Below are positions 35,501 through 46,918 of a stretch of 64,000 bases of DNA, one piece after another. The DNA is from Bradysia coprophila (lineage: Eukaryota; Arthropoda; Insecta; Diptera; Sciaridae): positions 4,946,584 through 5,010,583 of the forward strand of contig NW_023503616.1 in assembly GCF_014529535.1 (NCBI RefSeq). The letters are read 5' to 3'. The notes beneath the pieces are model-generated. The model had not been told where the DNA came from. It did not search any database and saw only the letters and a list, made by a program, of their open reading frames with translations. Positions within the stretch are counted from its first letter, which is position 1. Each line of letters starts with the position of its first letter. Both the position numbers and the translations under genes were made by a program.

Positions 35501-37280
35501 CAATTCGACGTGTTACAAACGTATGCGTAAACCTATAAGACCCCAGTACTTCGTACGGGTCTAAAAAATAATAATCGACCATTAGGAGCGTAATGGTGTC
35601 TGCCAACCAACAAACAAAATAATTTCAACACGATTTAACAATTTGTTTTGTTTTAAAATTGAATGAATTTCGACATCTTTTCATACAAAAAGGTAGTGAT
35701 TTCAAGATCGGTTACAGTTCAATTGAAAAAAGCATAAATTTGTGGCATCAGCGTAAAAATGCAAGATTACCGAGAATTTAAATTGATTTTTAGCGCAAAT
35801 ATGTTGGTTTACCGAGAATGTTTTTTTTTATTTAAAATTTATTTGAAATAAAATCTAAAATTTTACTGAATTATTTAGAAAATACTTTCAATGCATTTAC
35901 ACGCGATGCATAAAATAAGTGTTGCGTATTATTGGTATCATGCTAAATATATAAAAATAAAGTTTTTCTAATGATGTTCAACATTAAAATTCCATTAAAA
36001 TAAGTGTGTGGGATACAAATTGTATTTCATTCATCGTAAATTTTTCTCGAACAAACATAAGTTTTAAAATAACGTTGAGAATATGTATTTATAATATACG
36101 AAATATAAATAATATGCGAAAGCTAACGGATAAACGTTTTTGTGTCATGAAGATTTTTCTTTTTGTACGAGAGAAGGTACTTATATTGGGTTACGAATCT
36201 ATAAAAGCAGAAAAAAAAACCTCAAATCTGTAGATTCTGCTTCGTTTCGTTAAATGGTTGATTGAAAAGTGTAAGGTAATGATGTGAATTAAGTATGTAA
36301 AGCAAATAATACACCCAGGCCCGGACTGACCATACTGCGAATTCGGGGGATTCCAGCGGAGCTTTCCGAATTTTTGTTTATATTTTTAGGCCCTTTACAA
36401 ATGAGTTGTATGCAGCCCGCTGAGGGCTTTTTTGAGCCAGTGCGACCCCGACACACCAAAGAACATTTTTTTTTAGTAATTTTGTTGTTTAATATCTAAA
36501 TCTTCAGTTGCTTGACTGATGACTCATTATGTTATAAACAGATGAGGTTTCTCCTTTATAATATAATTTTAAGACTCGTGAATGTAAAATAAAATAGATC
36601 ATTGACATATAGTCAAAGTTATTTATGGATGTGGGTGGATGGTGTATCTTAGGGTGCAAATTTGTTTGCAGTATTTCCACAGAGTTAACTGTTAATGTTT
36701 GTTATTTTAACAATCTTAGTCCCTCCTTGTGGGGAGGACAGTCCCTTGACTGTCAATGTTGCAAAACTCTTAAAATTTCAGCAATTATCAATTTTTGAAT
36801 TTCAGACAAATCAATCACAGCATCGTTTATTTCCTGACGTTATGTAGCTTCTCCCCGGAGTCATTTATACTATTTAAGCATGTCCATACATCAACGTGCA
36901 TGCATGTGAATTAACATTTAAATTTTTATTCCAACTTCGTAGCTAATATAATTAACATAATCAAGTCACTGAAGATACACTTTCATAATATACATAAAAA
37001 AACCAGTTTGTAATGGTCACATCATATGCCAAACAAAATAGTTGGTCATAGATATGTGAGATGATGATGGAATTTATTTAAAATAGCACTAAGAAATAGT
37101 AAAAAAAATATCTTTACCTCTCAATTGGTATATCGGGCTTCCAACTGGTGTATTTTCAGAAAGGCTAAATCTAGCCATATCTCCCGATCCAGGGACAAAT
37201 TGTGGTGCACGATTTATAATTTGACATTGTGCAATCGGAAGTAGAACGGACAATATGGTCAAATATAAGTTGAACTTCAT
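23555..37280 (-). CDS. Cad87A: Cadherin-87A-like non-classical cadherin (13 exons, 1836 aa)
   Basis: Exons in order: 37280-37118, 32597-32454, 31990-31569, 31475-30452, 30384-30136, 30064-29767, 29708-28748, 28684-27977, 25339-25213, 25144-24969, 24912-24047, 23987-23724, 23663-23555. All junctions are GT-AG and phases agree, giving 5511 coding bases. A signal peptide (MKFNLYLTILSVLLPIAQC) is followed by about 12 cadherin repeats, with calcium-binding linkers such as DFNDNSP, DANDNAP, DLNDNAP, NVNDNSP and DVNDNPP. Some linkers are degenerate (SSNDGIP, DVDDHKP). Exon 12 carries one membrane span (TWLVILAIFIGLSAFIATC), and the cytoplasmic tail has about 45 residues ending VYGPL. There are no EGF or laminin G modules. 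Length and the N-terminal stretch NRAPQFVPGSGDMARFSLSE fit fly Cad87A, a single-pass adhesion protein. Intron 1 (4.5 kb) and intron 8 (2.6 kb) hold repeats and possible nested exons. Confidence 0.93.
25759..25869 (+). CDS. Unassigned orphan exon in a cadherin intron (opposite strand)
   Basis: Acceptor TGTCACAG and donor GTAAGTGTG flank 111 bases open in one frame only, phase 1 at both ends. It encodes about 36 residues rich in charged positions (EFTMVMASEGEKI, DDSLKDLRTNLVW, AKPSEDHM). I do not recognise the family, and no partner exon was found in the 2.6-kb intron. It could be a captured exon of another gene, a duplicated exon of a distant gene, or part of a decayed retrocopy or transposon. 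Confidence 0.5.
26010..26270 (-). mobile_element. Hairpin modules, inverted copy of 22360-22562
   Basis: Contains GGATAAAAAGATGAGAAGT, then two tandem units of about 62 bases (26041-26160), each with GTGTGAATTTTGTTGATACG and GAGGCGTGGCCGA or GAGGCGTAGCCGAG, then the module GGGCGTCGCAAGTAGTGCTT..TTTTCGACGCATGTAGC (26216-26266). Order and strand are reversed relative to 22360-22562. Confidence 0.65.
26286..26455 (+). mobile_element. Hairpin element, GCCGAAGGC-tip type (copy 2)
   Basis: Begins AGTAGATTACAGCAGAG; arms GCCTATGTAAATGAGTAATA and TATTACTCATTCACATAGGC extend inward through CATGTGTGCGA/TCGCACACATG to a tip with GAGCCGAAGGCGAG. It is followed by CTTTAATGTGTAGGCATCCT, as in copy 1. Confidence 0.7.
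26419..27132. mobile_element. Compound inverted-repeat element
   Basis: CTTTAATGTGTAGGCATCCT..GTTGTATTTA (26419-26452) is repeated inverted at 27099-27132 as TAAATACAAC..AGGATGCCTACACATTAAAG. Between them lies another hairpin (26641-26727): AAGTGATATCTCGTATC and GATACGAGATATCACTT around a tip with CCTCGGGCTGCCGCCCTCGG, itself bracketed by GCATAGTAA. Confidence 0.55.
27547..27774 (+). CDS. Possible nested small secreted peptide (51 aa)
   Basis: ATG 27547 opens a hydrophobic signal-like segment (MKSLLEWILVFSALVILSTC). A plausible 72-base GT-AG intron (27613-27684) joins it to exon 2 (27685-27774), ending MYNGDITEF. The mature part would be about 30 residues with one cysteine. The intron length is a multiple of three and is also open, so an unspliced 75-residue reading is possible. 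It lies inside a cadherin intron on the opposite strand. No clear TATA box and no recognised family; it may be spurious. Confidence 0.35.
   Translation: MKSLLEWILVFSALVILSTCSWVITLILFSILLHVKLILFRIFCEQVLAIPILRPQHGCYKPSLMDMYNGDITEF
33278..34048. mobile_element. Fold-back element with TTCCA-rich left arm
   Basis: Ends GGGGTTAACCACTGTC (33278) and GACAGTGGTTAACCCC (34033-34048). A second inverted pair lies inside: TTTGCTTCAGCTG..GTCCACTC against GAGTGGACCAGCTGAAGCAAA. The left arm is filled with irregular AATTCCA/ATTTCCA repeats (33310-33660). Confidence 0.6.
34551..35562. mobile_element. Non-autonomous inverted-repeat element with CAGACGGA microsatellite
   Basis: Left end AGCCCCGTACGAAGT (34551), right end ACTTCGTACGGGTCT (35548-35562). 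Inside are CAGACAGACAGACGGACAG (35403-35435 region) and GGTCGATCCAAAATCACTC. Another GACCCGTACGAA at 34381 makes the left boundary uncertain (possibly two overlapping copies). The short TATA-rich stretch 34590-34730 is low complexity. Confidence 0.55.
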
Positions 37281-39443
37281 TTTAACTAATTAGCTGAATT
37301 AAAGACTATTACTAATCAAAACATTCGTTAATAATTATCATTTTCACACCGTATACATAAGCAATTTCTGTTAATTACACCGTTTTACCAGCCAATATTC
37401 ACACAATGACTGTACGACACTCAAGACTTTTGGTCATTGTTTGTGTTTAACATTTTTCAGCTAAATTTTTTTCACAATAAATTGCGGTCACAGTAAATGT
37501 TAAAATAACGGAAACACCATAATTTTGTTATTTAATGTTTTTGTGAGACATTAAACTATGACTAACAAGTTGTTTTGTAGTTAATACAACTGGTTATGCA
37601 ACAGGATGAACTATGAATAAATAAATTACAGAAATATGGCCACCGTAAAAGCGCTATAGAACAAAAGAATATCCAACACTTTGATCTTGTGAGCAACTTT
37701 TTGTGCACATAAACAATTAACAGCCACTATTCAAATCCAAATTATTCATTTAACATATCCCAACATTGTCGGTTCCTTTATATTCACTTAATCCATTATT
37801 GATATCACATAATTCCCCAATCAAAATAATAATTTGATTTGTCGACGTGTTCAAAATGGTTAAAAATTTCTTAGTGCAACGGAGCCGTACACATTTCGTT
37901 CTTATTCTTCAGACCGCCGTGGTAACATTACCTTGAACGAATGAATTCACACAGGTAACATTGTGGTTGAAAAAACGTATGTTGTGAACTCTGTTCAATC
38001 CATTCGGTGTCTTAACTTCTGTCTCTTCGCAGAAAATCAACATTCGAAGATAGTTTTGTTTGTGAGTCTGATAAGGAAAATAAAGACGTTAGGCCTATAT
38101 AGCTGGTTTCTTTTTCTGGCTTGACAACAACACAAACACATTTGTGAATATTTTGTTGTGAATAGAGTGTAAGAAGGAATGAATCTGTTTCTACACGTGG
38201 TGTGTGATCTTGTGAGTATGGACATGCGTCAGGTAAAATTTCATTTCTTTGTCTTTCATTTTTCGTTGTTGGATTGCATACGTTACGGCGTCATATAATA
38301 AGAAGTTGGTTAGTCGCTTCTTATGCATTGAACTCTTTCGATTAATAAAATAAATTAGTAACTTGTCAACTTATCTAAGTTTTTCGAAACCTAACAGTGA
38401 ATATTGATAAGAGGTGATTTTACAGGTAGTTTCATCCAACTCACAGATATGTTTGCATAACATAAAACGGTTCGATCAAGACACTTTTTCACCGTTTTAC
38501 TTGGAAAAATTCGATCGAGAAAGGGTGATAAAAGCTAATTATCTTTGACTCGAAGAAAAGTAAAAGTATTTTGATCGGAGCCCGAATCTTTTCAACTATA
38601 CGAACAAAATTCACCAAAAGAAATATTGGATGTATAATGCCCTGTGAGATGATATCGGATGAATATGGAAAAATGTATAACCGAATTACTCATATGAACC
38701 ATTGTCATTGTTTTCGCGGTTACGTGAACAAATAATTGTTTCTTAAAGACAGCGGCACGCATCTGCTAAAAATTGTGAAGCAGTCAATGTAACTGAATTT
38801 TGAGTTGATTTTGCCGACTATGCTGGATTCCGCACGGTACACGAATTATTACGTATAATCAAGGGCTATTTTTCATCACTTCAATATTTTGCTATACACT
38901 TCGAGAGAACATTAACCAGAGCTAGTCATTTATTCTTGTAATAGCTATCTATAGCAGAACCGTTCCTAAAATGAGATGCACAATTCCACAATTTGCTTTA
39001 GAACTTTAATTTGGGAAAATGTAAGGACATCCTAAAAAATGGTGAGAAATGGTTTCTCAAAAAATAGTCCAATGTATGCAACATTTTTTACTGTGCAAAA
39101 TATACCCACGACCAATGCAACAATTTTATTAAACCAAGACTGGCATTAAACACTTTATTTAGTGCTTCTAATTACTTAACGGTTTGCTGATTTTCCGAGT
39201 TTCTTCTTTTCAAATGAAGACAATTTTGTCACCTACATTTGAGATTAGTCAAACAAAAATCTCTTAGTGACGAAGACGCACAAAATCCATTGTCTTTTAG
39301 CTGTTTATCTCGAAACAAGAAAGTTTTAAAGATGTCGGACAAATTTCGCAGAAGTTGGATATCTCAATTCGGATTGTATAGGCCAGTACCACCGAAAATT
39401 ATTAGAAATGTAAGATCACGGCAGATTTGTTTTTATTCTATAG
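37281..39443. other. Intergenic between divergent genes, cadherin promoter side
   Basis: 5' flank of the cadherin gene (minus) and of the membrane-protein gene (plus). A plus frame from 39239, with ATG 39332, ends in LYRPVPPKIIRN at a consensus donor (GTAAGA at 39410). It could be an upstream exon of the next gene, but splicing to 39444 would need a 34-base intron and breaks the frame. Confidence 0.4.
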
Positions 39444-41341
39444 ATATGACGATAATCTAAGGAGAAACAAGAAGGAGTATAATATATGTTTCTACGGAAT
39501 CGTTGCAACGATAAGCATCATCATAATTACTGTGAGTAACCAATTTCTGAGTTCTCGGGATCGGGGTAGAAAATATGTGATCAATTAATTATTTCCAGGT
39601 ATTTATCTTTATTACCAACACCGATTTCAACCCGCCCAAACGTATAATTATTTTATCGAACGAAAATAAAACACAAAGCACTCAACTATCGACAGCATCC
39701 GTTATTATGCAACAGATTCCGACTAATTTTCAAGTTGACAGTGAAATAAGCATTACAACTCCATTGTCGCTTAGAGTTTTCCACCGTCAAGATCAAGAAC
39801 CACTTGACACGGCAAACGATGAATCACTTCCTCAGAAATTGCAGTTCAGATCGTATCCAAATTTATACAATGGGATAGGCCATCATCCTAATCATAATAT
39901 TTATCCAAATCATCGGTATGATGCTCGAAGACAATTGGAAGAAATCGTTCAGCCACGTCCATTCGACTATTTCGTTAGAGGCACACCACCAACAGCTTTT
40001 CAAAGTAATCATAAAAATTCCTCAAGTTTCCCTCAGATTCCAAAAGAGTATGAAGGAACTGTCAATAGTATACAGGATATAATAAAACAAGTGAGTGATG
40101 GCGGAAACAATTACCTTGAACCCAATGGAATGCAAAAAATAAAAATTGCTGGCACGTACAAGCATCGAAAAGTTGATGATATAACCGAGATGTTTGAATC
40201 AGCACCCAGGAAAAATCGTGAAAAAAGTATTGACAGGCCAGTTCCTCACACGTATTCATCCATGAGTGCAAGTAATGTGATTAGGGACCCATTTTACAAA
40301 TATAAACCGAATTCGTTAAGTGATGTGAATCTAATGGCCACTAATCAATTTCGTTTTGCTCCTTACCACATTTTAAGCAACAAATTTGTTCCAACAAGTT
40401 CATCTAACACCCATTCAATGGATCCAGGAAATCTGTATCATCAAATTATAATGGCCAATGCAAATCGTCTCAAATATTTAGACGACAATTCTAAAAAGGA
40501 CAACATTCAAAGTAAACAGAAACCATTTACGTTGATGCTCGATGTCTACCCAATGCCCGACGATGAGCACATATCATCTACTGCATCGCTACCAGTTAAA
40601 TATCCAAATCACTTCAATTCACATACAATGCGACATCCGGGTATCAGCTCGATAAATAACTTGCAGCCCTACTTCCAGAATGCCAATTATCCTCAACTGA
40701 AAGCGAATCGATATCCCAATTTACCTCATTATCACAATCCAAATTATTTTAGGAAATTTGGTGCAAGGCCATTGAATTCCGGATTTTATGCATCTTCTAA
40801 TGATAGAGAAAACAGTGGTAACAATCCCAGTCAAATAACAGTGCATTTGAACTTATTTCCCAAGAAGAAAGAACGATCCAACAGTCAGAATGAGGAAATC
40901 TATAGCAAGGACGATAGTGACGTTCAGGAAGAAGGTGTTCGTTTTCAAGATAGAATGGTCAAACTTAGTGATAAAGTTAATCAGACCGAAAAACAAAAAG
41001 ATTTCTCTAAGAGTAACGAATCAACGAATTTAGAGAAAGTATCGAACAAAGTGGACATGGATATGCTGCAAAGTACAACGACTGTTTCAAGTTTAAACCA
41101 AAATGTTATCATGATTGATGAAAATTCCGAAACGACCGATTCTAGTGAAGATATTTTCAGTAAAGAATTCTTACAGTCTCCATTGACAGATTCACCTGTA
41201 GTTCATTCATCTACGACACTTGAAGCAAAATCGGGCGACAGTTCTAAATTCAATTTAATACCTACAATTTTGCCTATTGAACCACGGGAATACAATCATC
41301 AGTTAGATAAGTCATTATTTAAAACAATAGCTGTGCACTAA
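39444..41341 (+). CDS. Single-pass membrane protein with long Asn/Ser/Pro-rich ectodomain, N-terminus incomplete
   Basis: Exon 39444-39531 joins exon 39599-41341 through a 67-base GT-AG intron, giving at least 609 residues; the start codon was not located. A basic juxtamembrane stretch (LRRNKKEY) precedes one hydrophobic segment that crosses the intron (ICFYGIVATISIIIIT, then VFIFIT), suggesting a type II protein. The rest is hydrophilic and low in cysteine, rich in His, Asn, Ser and Pro. Related strand-like motifs recur: PLSLRVFHRQDQE, FTLMLDVYPMPDDE and ITVHLNLFPKKKE. AATAAA lies at 41625-41630. It is convergent with the YLPP gene, the stop codons lying 457 bases apart. I do not recognise the family; a cell-surface or matrix role is inference only. 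Confidence 0.7.
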
Positions 41342-41797
41342 AATTAATATAACCAAACGTGATGCTAGTAAAATTTTCAGAGTTTTTTTTTGTTGTTTAA
41401 TGGTCTTTGAAATATGACATATAAGTGGTGCACACAACGTTTCTTGACGGATTACGTGATAAAAGCAAACAATTTTAACGCAACATATTTTCATAATCGA
41501 AACTGTGAGGAGTTTAGATTTGTCGACGGGGCCTCTTATCGCTAAACGGAGCGGTTAAATATGATTTTATCATACCTGCGTACTTCAACGCTTTCCAACT
41601 TCTATTGCAATTTCCTACTTCACTAATAAAAGAAAGACTTTTAATTTCGTGTGGGAAATTTTTTAATTTTTCCTAAATGTTGTACAAACTCACAGAGTTG
41701 TTTTGTAAATTAAATTTAGAAATCACATTCGTTTATAAAATTATTGATTAAAGCCCACATTCGTAATAAATTATCAAATTATTCGAAACTGTTCGAC

Positions 41798-44700
41798 TTA
41801 AAAATTAAATGGAATGGCAGGTTTTGGATAATCGTAACCTTCTTTAGGTGGTAGGTACGTAACTCCTACTGGTTTCGAGGTTGTCCGAACAGGTGGTGAA
41901 GTTGTTTTCACAACCTTTAAGTTAGTTTTAGATTGATCAGGCTTTTCATTTTGAGGTGGAAGATAAGTGGAAACTACAGACTTCAAAGTGGGTTTGGTCG
42001 TAGGTCGTGTGGTTGTTAAGCGTGTCGTTTGTTGCTGCTTTGTTGTTGGCTTATCACTTGCAGGTGGAAGATATGTTGAAGGAACAGATCTTGGTGTTGA
42101 TCGAACTGTCGTAGATTGTGTGGCTGGAGTAGGTCTAGTCGTAGGGCGTGTTGTTGTCACGCGTGTTGTCGGTTGTTGCCGAGTCGTTGGCGTATCACGT
42201 GTCGGTGGAAGGTAAGTTGATGGAACTGATGGTGGAGTTGATCGAACTGTCGTGGATTGTGTGACTGGCCTCTGTGTATTCAGATTAGTCTTGGATTCTT
42301 CCGGCGTCTTTCCATTTGGGGGAGGAAGATAAGTTGAAGCTATCACTTTGAAAGTAGGTCTAGTCGTAGGACGCGTAGTCGTTGTCTGTTGTTGCCTCGT
42401 CGTTGGCGTATCACGTGCTGGTGGAAGGTACGTTGATGGAACTGATTTTGGGATTGATCGAACTGTTGTAGATTGTGTGACTGGCTTTTGTGTATTCAGA
42501 TTGGTCTTGGATTCTTCCGGCGTCTTTCCATTTGGGGGTGGAAGATAAGTGGAAGCAACCAGTTTCAAAGTAGGTCTAGTCGTAGGACGCGTGGTCGTTG
42601 TCTGTTGCTGCCGCGTCGTTGGCGTATCACGTACTGGTGGAAGGTACGTTGATGGAACTGATTTTGGGGTTGATCGAACTGTCGTAGATTGTGTGACTGG
42701 CCTCTGTGTATTCAGATTAGTCTTGGATTCTTCCGGCGTCTTTCCATTTGGGGGTGGAAGATACGTTGAAGCTATCACTTTGAAAGTAGGTCTAGTAGTA
42801 GTTATGCGTGTTGTTTGCTGCTTTGTAGTTGGTCTATCGCTGGCTGGTGGAAGATAAGTTGATGCAACAGATTTTGGTGTTGTTCGAACTGTTGTTAATC
42901 GTGTGGTTTGTGTCTGTATATTGACATTATTCTGTGATTGTTGAGGCACTTTTTCATTTAGTGGTGGAAGATAAGTTGAGACGACAGACTTTAAAGTAGG
43001 TTTAGTTGTAGGCCGAGTGGTGGTTAAGCGTGTTGTTTGTTGCTGTTTCGTCGTAGGTTCGTTACTTGATGGAGGAAGATAGGTTGACGCAACATATTTG
43101 GGTGAAGGTTTAGTAGTAGCTCTTGTTATAGGCTGTCTTGTTGTAGGTTGATTACTTGATGGTGGAAGGTAAGTTGAAGGAAGAGATTTTGGCGTTGTTT
43201 GAACTGTCGTAGATTGTGTGGTTGGCTTTTGTGTATTCGGAGGTGGAAGATAAGTGGAAGCTACCAATTTGGGAGTAGGTCTAGTTGTAGGACGTGTAGT
43301 TGTTGCACGCGTTGTTTGCTGTTTCTTTGTAGTTGGCTTATCACTTGCTGGTGGAAGATAAGTTGAGGGAACAGATTTTGGTGTTGTGCGAATTGTCGTA
43401 GACAGTGTGGATGGTTTCTGTGTTTTTAGATTTGTTTCTGATTGGCTCGGAATTTCGTTTGGGGGTAAATAAGTGGATGCCACAAATCTTGGAGTTCCTG
43501 TTGTTGGGCGTGTTGTTGTGGGGCGTGTTGTTGTGGAACGTGTTGTTGTTGGACGATTAGTAATTACGTTGCTACTTGGAGGTAAATAGGTCGATGGCAA
43601 TTTCGCAAGGAGATTTGTAGTCTCAGACTTTCCGCTACTATCAGCAGATAACGCCGGCTTATCATATCTATACGATCCCCTTGTGCTAACTGGAATTTGT
43701 TTCGGCAGTGCCGAAGAAGGACGATGTGTGGTTGTAATAACTGCTTGCTTTACTGTTATTTGAGGCGGCAAATATGTTGGATTTGGTTTCGATGACACCA
43801 CTTTTCTGAACGAAGAGCTGGCGGAAGATTTATCTTTCGGCTGATCATTTCTTAATATGTCATTAACGCTATTGAACGGAGGTTCTGGCTTTTCGTATTT
43901 ATAGCCTCCCCTGGATGCAGGTGTGGTTGTTTTTACCTCAGGTGGTAAATAAACTGGCTTCTGCGTTGTAATTGGTCTAGTAATTGGAGGGTCTACCTTC
44001 AGCTTGTTTGATGCACTCTCGAATGGAACGATTGGTTTATCATATGAATATCGTTCTTTCGGAGTATTAATGATGGGTCGGGCTGTTGTTGGTCGGGCAA
44101 TGGTTGTAACAGGAACAACAGGTGGTAAGTACGATGACTGTACGGGCTTCGGTGTTGTAATTGGTTTAGGAGTTGGTGGATAAACCTTCAACTTATTTGT
44201 AACAGTTTCAAATGGAATGATTGGTTTATCGTACGAATATCCTTCTTTGGGAGTCTCTATGATTAATCGTGCCGTTGTTGGTCGGGCAGTGGTAGTAACG
44301 GGAACTGCAGGTGGTAAATACGATGATTGCACGGGCTTTGGTGTTGTAATTGATTTAGGAGTTGGAGGATCTACCTTCACCTTATTTGTCGCAGTTTCAA
44401 ATGGAATGATAGGCTTATCGTATGAATATCCTTCCTTGGGAGTATTAATGATTGATCGCGCTGGTGTTGGTCGGACAGTGGTTGTGACAGGAACAGCAGG
44501 TGGTAAATACGATGACTGCACAGGCTTTGGTGTTGTAATTGGCTTAGGAGTTGGCGGATCCACCTTCAACTTATTTGTAACAGTTTCAAATGGAATGATT
44601 GGCTTATCATACGAATATCCTTCTTTGGGAGTCTCTATGATTAATCGTGCTGTTGTTGGTCGGGCAGTGGTAGTAACGGGAACTGCAGGTGGTAAATACG

Positions 44701-46525
44701 ATGATTCCACGGGCTTTGGTGTTGTAATTGGTTTAGGAGTTGGAGGATCTACCTTCAGCTTATTTGTCGCAGTTTCAAATGGAATGATTGGCTTATCGTA
44801 TGAATACCCTTCCTTGGGAGTATTAATGATTGATCGCGCTGGTGTTGGTCGGATAGTGGTTGTGACAGTAACAGCAGGTGGTAAATACGATGACTGCACG
44901 GGTCTCGGTGTTGTAATTGGTTTAAAAGTTGGCGGATCTACCCTCAGCTTATTTGTTGCAGTTTCAAATGGAATGATTGGCTTATCGTATGAATATCCTT
45001 CCTTAGGGGTATTTATGATTGATCGCGCTGTTGTTGGTCGGGCAGTCGTAGTGACAGGAACGGCAGGTGGTAAATACGATGACTGCACGGGTTTCGGTGT
45101 TGTAATTGGTTTAGGAGTTGGCGGATCTACCCTCAGCCTATTTGTTACAGTTTCAAATGGAATGATTGGCTTATCGTATGAATATCCTTCCTTAGGAGTA
45201 TTTATGATTGATCGCGCTGTTGTTGGTCGGGCAGTGGTAGTGACAGTAACGGCAGGTGGTAAATACGATGACTGCACGGGTTTCGGTGTTGTAATTGGTT
45301 TAGGAGTTGGCGGATCTACCCTCAGCCTATTTGTTGCAGTTTCAAATGGAATGATTGGCTTATCGTATGAATATCCTTCCTTGGGAGTATTTATGATTGA
45401 TCGTGCTGTTGTTGGTCGGGCAGTCGTAGTGACAGGAACGGCAGGTGGTAAATACGATGACTGCACGGGTTTCGGTGTTGTAATTGGTTTAGGAGTTGGC
45501 GGATCTACCCTCAGCCTATTTGTTGCAGTTTCAAATGGAATGATTGGCTTATCGTATGAATATCCTTCCTTGGGAGTATTTATGATTGATCGTGCTGTTG
45601 CTGGTCGGGCAGTGGTAGTAACAGGAACAGCAGGTGGTAAATACGATGACTGTACGGGCCTTGGTGTTGTGATTGGCTTAGGAGTTGGCGGATCTACCCT
45701 CAGCTTATTTGTTGCAGTTTCAAATGGAATGATTGGCTTATCGTATGAATATCCTTCCTTGGGAGTATTTATGATTGATCGCGCTGTTGTTGGTCGAATA
45801 GTTTTCGTGACGGGAACAGAAGGTGGCAAATATGATGACTGCACAGGCTTTGGAGTTGTAGGTATCAGAGTAGTTGAACGTTGACTTACTACAGGCGGCA
45901 GGTAAGTAGATTCAACTTTTGGCTTAGGTGGTGAAGTAGTAGTTGTCGGTCTAGTACTAACTGGTATTTTGACTTGTTGGGGAACGTTCCTGTTTTCTTC
46001 TTGTTGGTTAGGGTATCTTAGTTGTGGCTGTGGAGGCGGATAATCATAGCCTTTAGATGTTTCAGGTTCTCGCGGAGTAACCCTTATCACAGGTGGAACC
46101 GGTCTTGGGGTTATTATTACCGGCCTGTTCTCGATTATTCTAACTTCCTTCGATGCAGTAGGAATTTCATTTGGCTTAAATGGAGTCGAAGGTGTTGGAT
46201 AGTTATATTTCGTCCTTGGTGTCACCGCAACTACGGGAGCCTTTACAAGAAGTCTATTAGCAAAAAATCAAAAACGAATTGATTGAAAAAGTTAAATTAC
46301 CGGTGGACCAGGTGGTTTTATAATAACCTGGAATGGAAGCAAATTAGTAAATAATAATTTGGATAAAACTCAAAATAAAAATACTTCTCTTGGTGGTAGC
46401 TCGAACGGTACAGATGGTCTGTTGTAGACGTAGCCGTCGTCTGCAGCATTTTGCGTGCCAAGCGATATCAATGATATATCAGCAGTCGTCGCAGTAAATA
46501 TACACAAAAGCAGTATAGCGCTCCG
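41798..46525 (-). CDS. Very long secreted YLPP / Thr-Pro repeat protein (cuticle or matrix-like)
   Basis: Exons 46525-46385, 46327-46301 and 46240-41798 join in phase 0 and give at least 1536 residues; the start-codon exon upstream was not located. The first exon has a signal-like core (SAILLLCIFTATTA) then GYVYNRPSVPFELPP. Ten 63-residue units follow, each with TPKEGYSYDKPIIPFET and SSYLPPAVPVTTT (DNA about 43.96-45.86 kb). Then come about ten looser Thr-rich units with STYLPP (41.9-43.6 kb), and the end is GYDYPKPAIPFNF. YLPP and GYxYxKPxxPF repeats occur in insect extracellular, cuticle-associated proteins; dense Thr runs suggest O-glycosylation. There are almost no cysteines or folded domains. 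The opposite strand is open for 555 codons across the repeats, an artefact of periodicity. Confidence 0.85.
43960..45860 (-). repeat. Ten tandem 189-base units inside the YLPP gene
   Basis: Period 189 bases (for example AATGGAATGAT at 44211 and 44400). Units with LIIETP/ETVTN alternate with units with SIINTP/ETATN near the 3' part of the array, so a two-unit (378-base) block was itself duplicated. Confidence 0.9.
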
Positions 46526-46918
46526 CTGAAAATCCGGTCATTGATATGAGTAATATTTAATTTATGAATCTTAAAGTTAAAATTCTCGTTATATTTTCGG
46601 ATACCTTTTCTCCAAGAGATATCTGATATGGGAAAGTGTATTTTCAATTTCATGGTTAGTTCACCGACGTTACAAAGTTTGTAATACAAACTATATATCC
46701 AATCAACAGTATGGGAATTTTTGTAATAAATCATTTCATTATGTTGGTAAACACAATTCTTTAATCACAAAAAAAACCGACAGTTGAAAGAAATATGTTC
46801 CCTTCGAAACTAGCGAAATTGTTTGATATTCAATGCAATTTTTCGTTCCACCTATAATGTAGAGCAGTAGGTACAAAGAAATATACAAAATTGTGAAAGA
46901 AAATATGAAATAAATTGG
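46526..46918. other. 5' flank of YLPP gene
   Basis: Expected to hold the intron before the YLPP signal exon; the acceptor TTTTCAG lies just upstream of 46525. I could not find a convincing start-codon exon here. Confidence 0.4.

Larger units (their letters stand above)
32598..37117. other. Cad87A intron 1, repeat-bearing
   Basis: The 4.5-kb intron between the signal-peptide exon and the first full cadherin repeat. It holds the fold-back element at 33278-34048, the inverted-repeat element at about 34551-35562, and a fragment starting CAGGCCCGGACTGACC (36316), which looks like the end of a DNA transposon whose partner end was not found. Confidence 0.6.

Noticed and set aside
36300-36470. Transposon end CAGGCCCGGACTGACC
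   Set aside because: As a complete element: no matching inverted end or target duplication found, so only noted as a fragment.
41967-42857. Three plus-strand frames of 66-102 codons rich in Val and Gly
   Set aside because: Antisense shadows of the Thr-rich STYLPP repeats.
44217-45884. 555-codon open frame on the plus strand
   Set aside because: It is the antisense of the 189-base YLPP repeats; periodicity keeps it open. No signal, domain or independent splice evidence.
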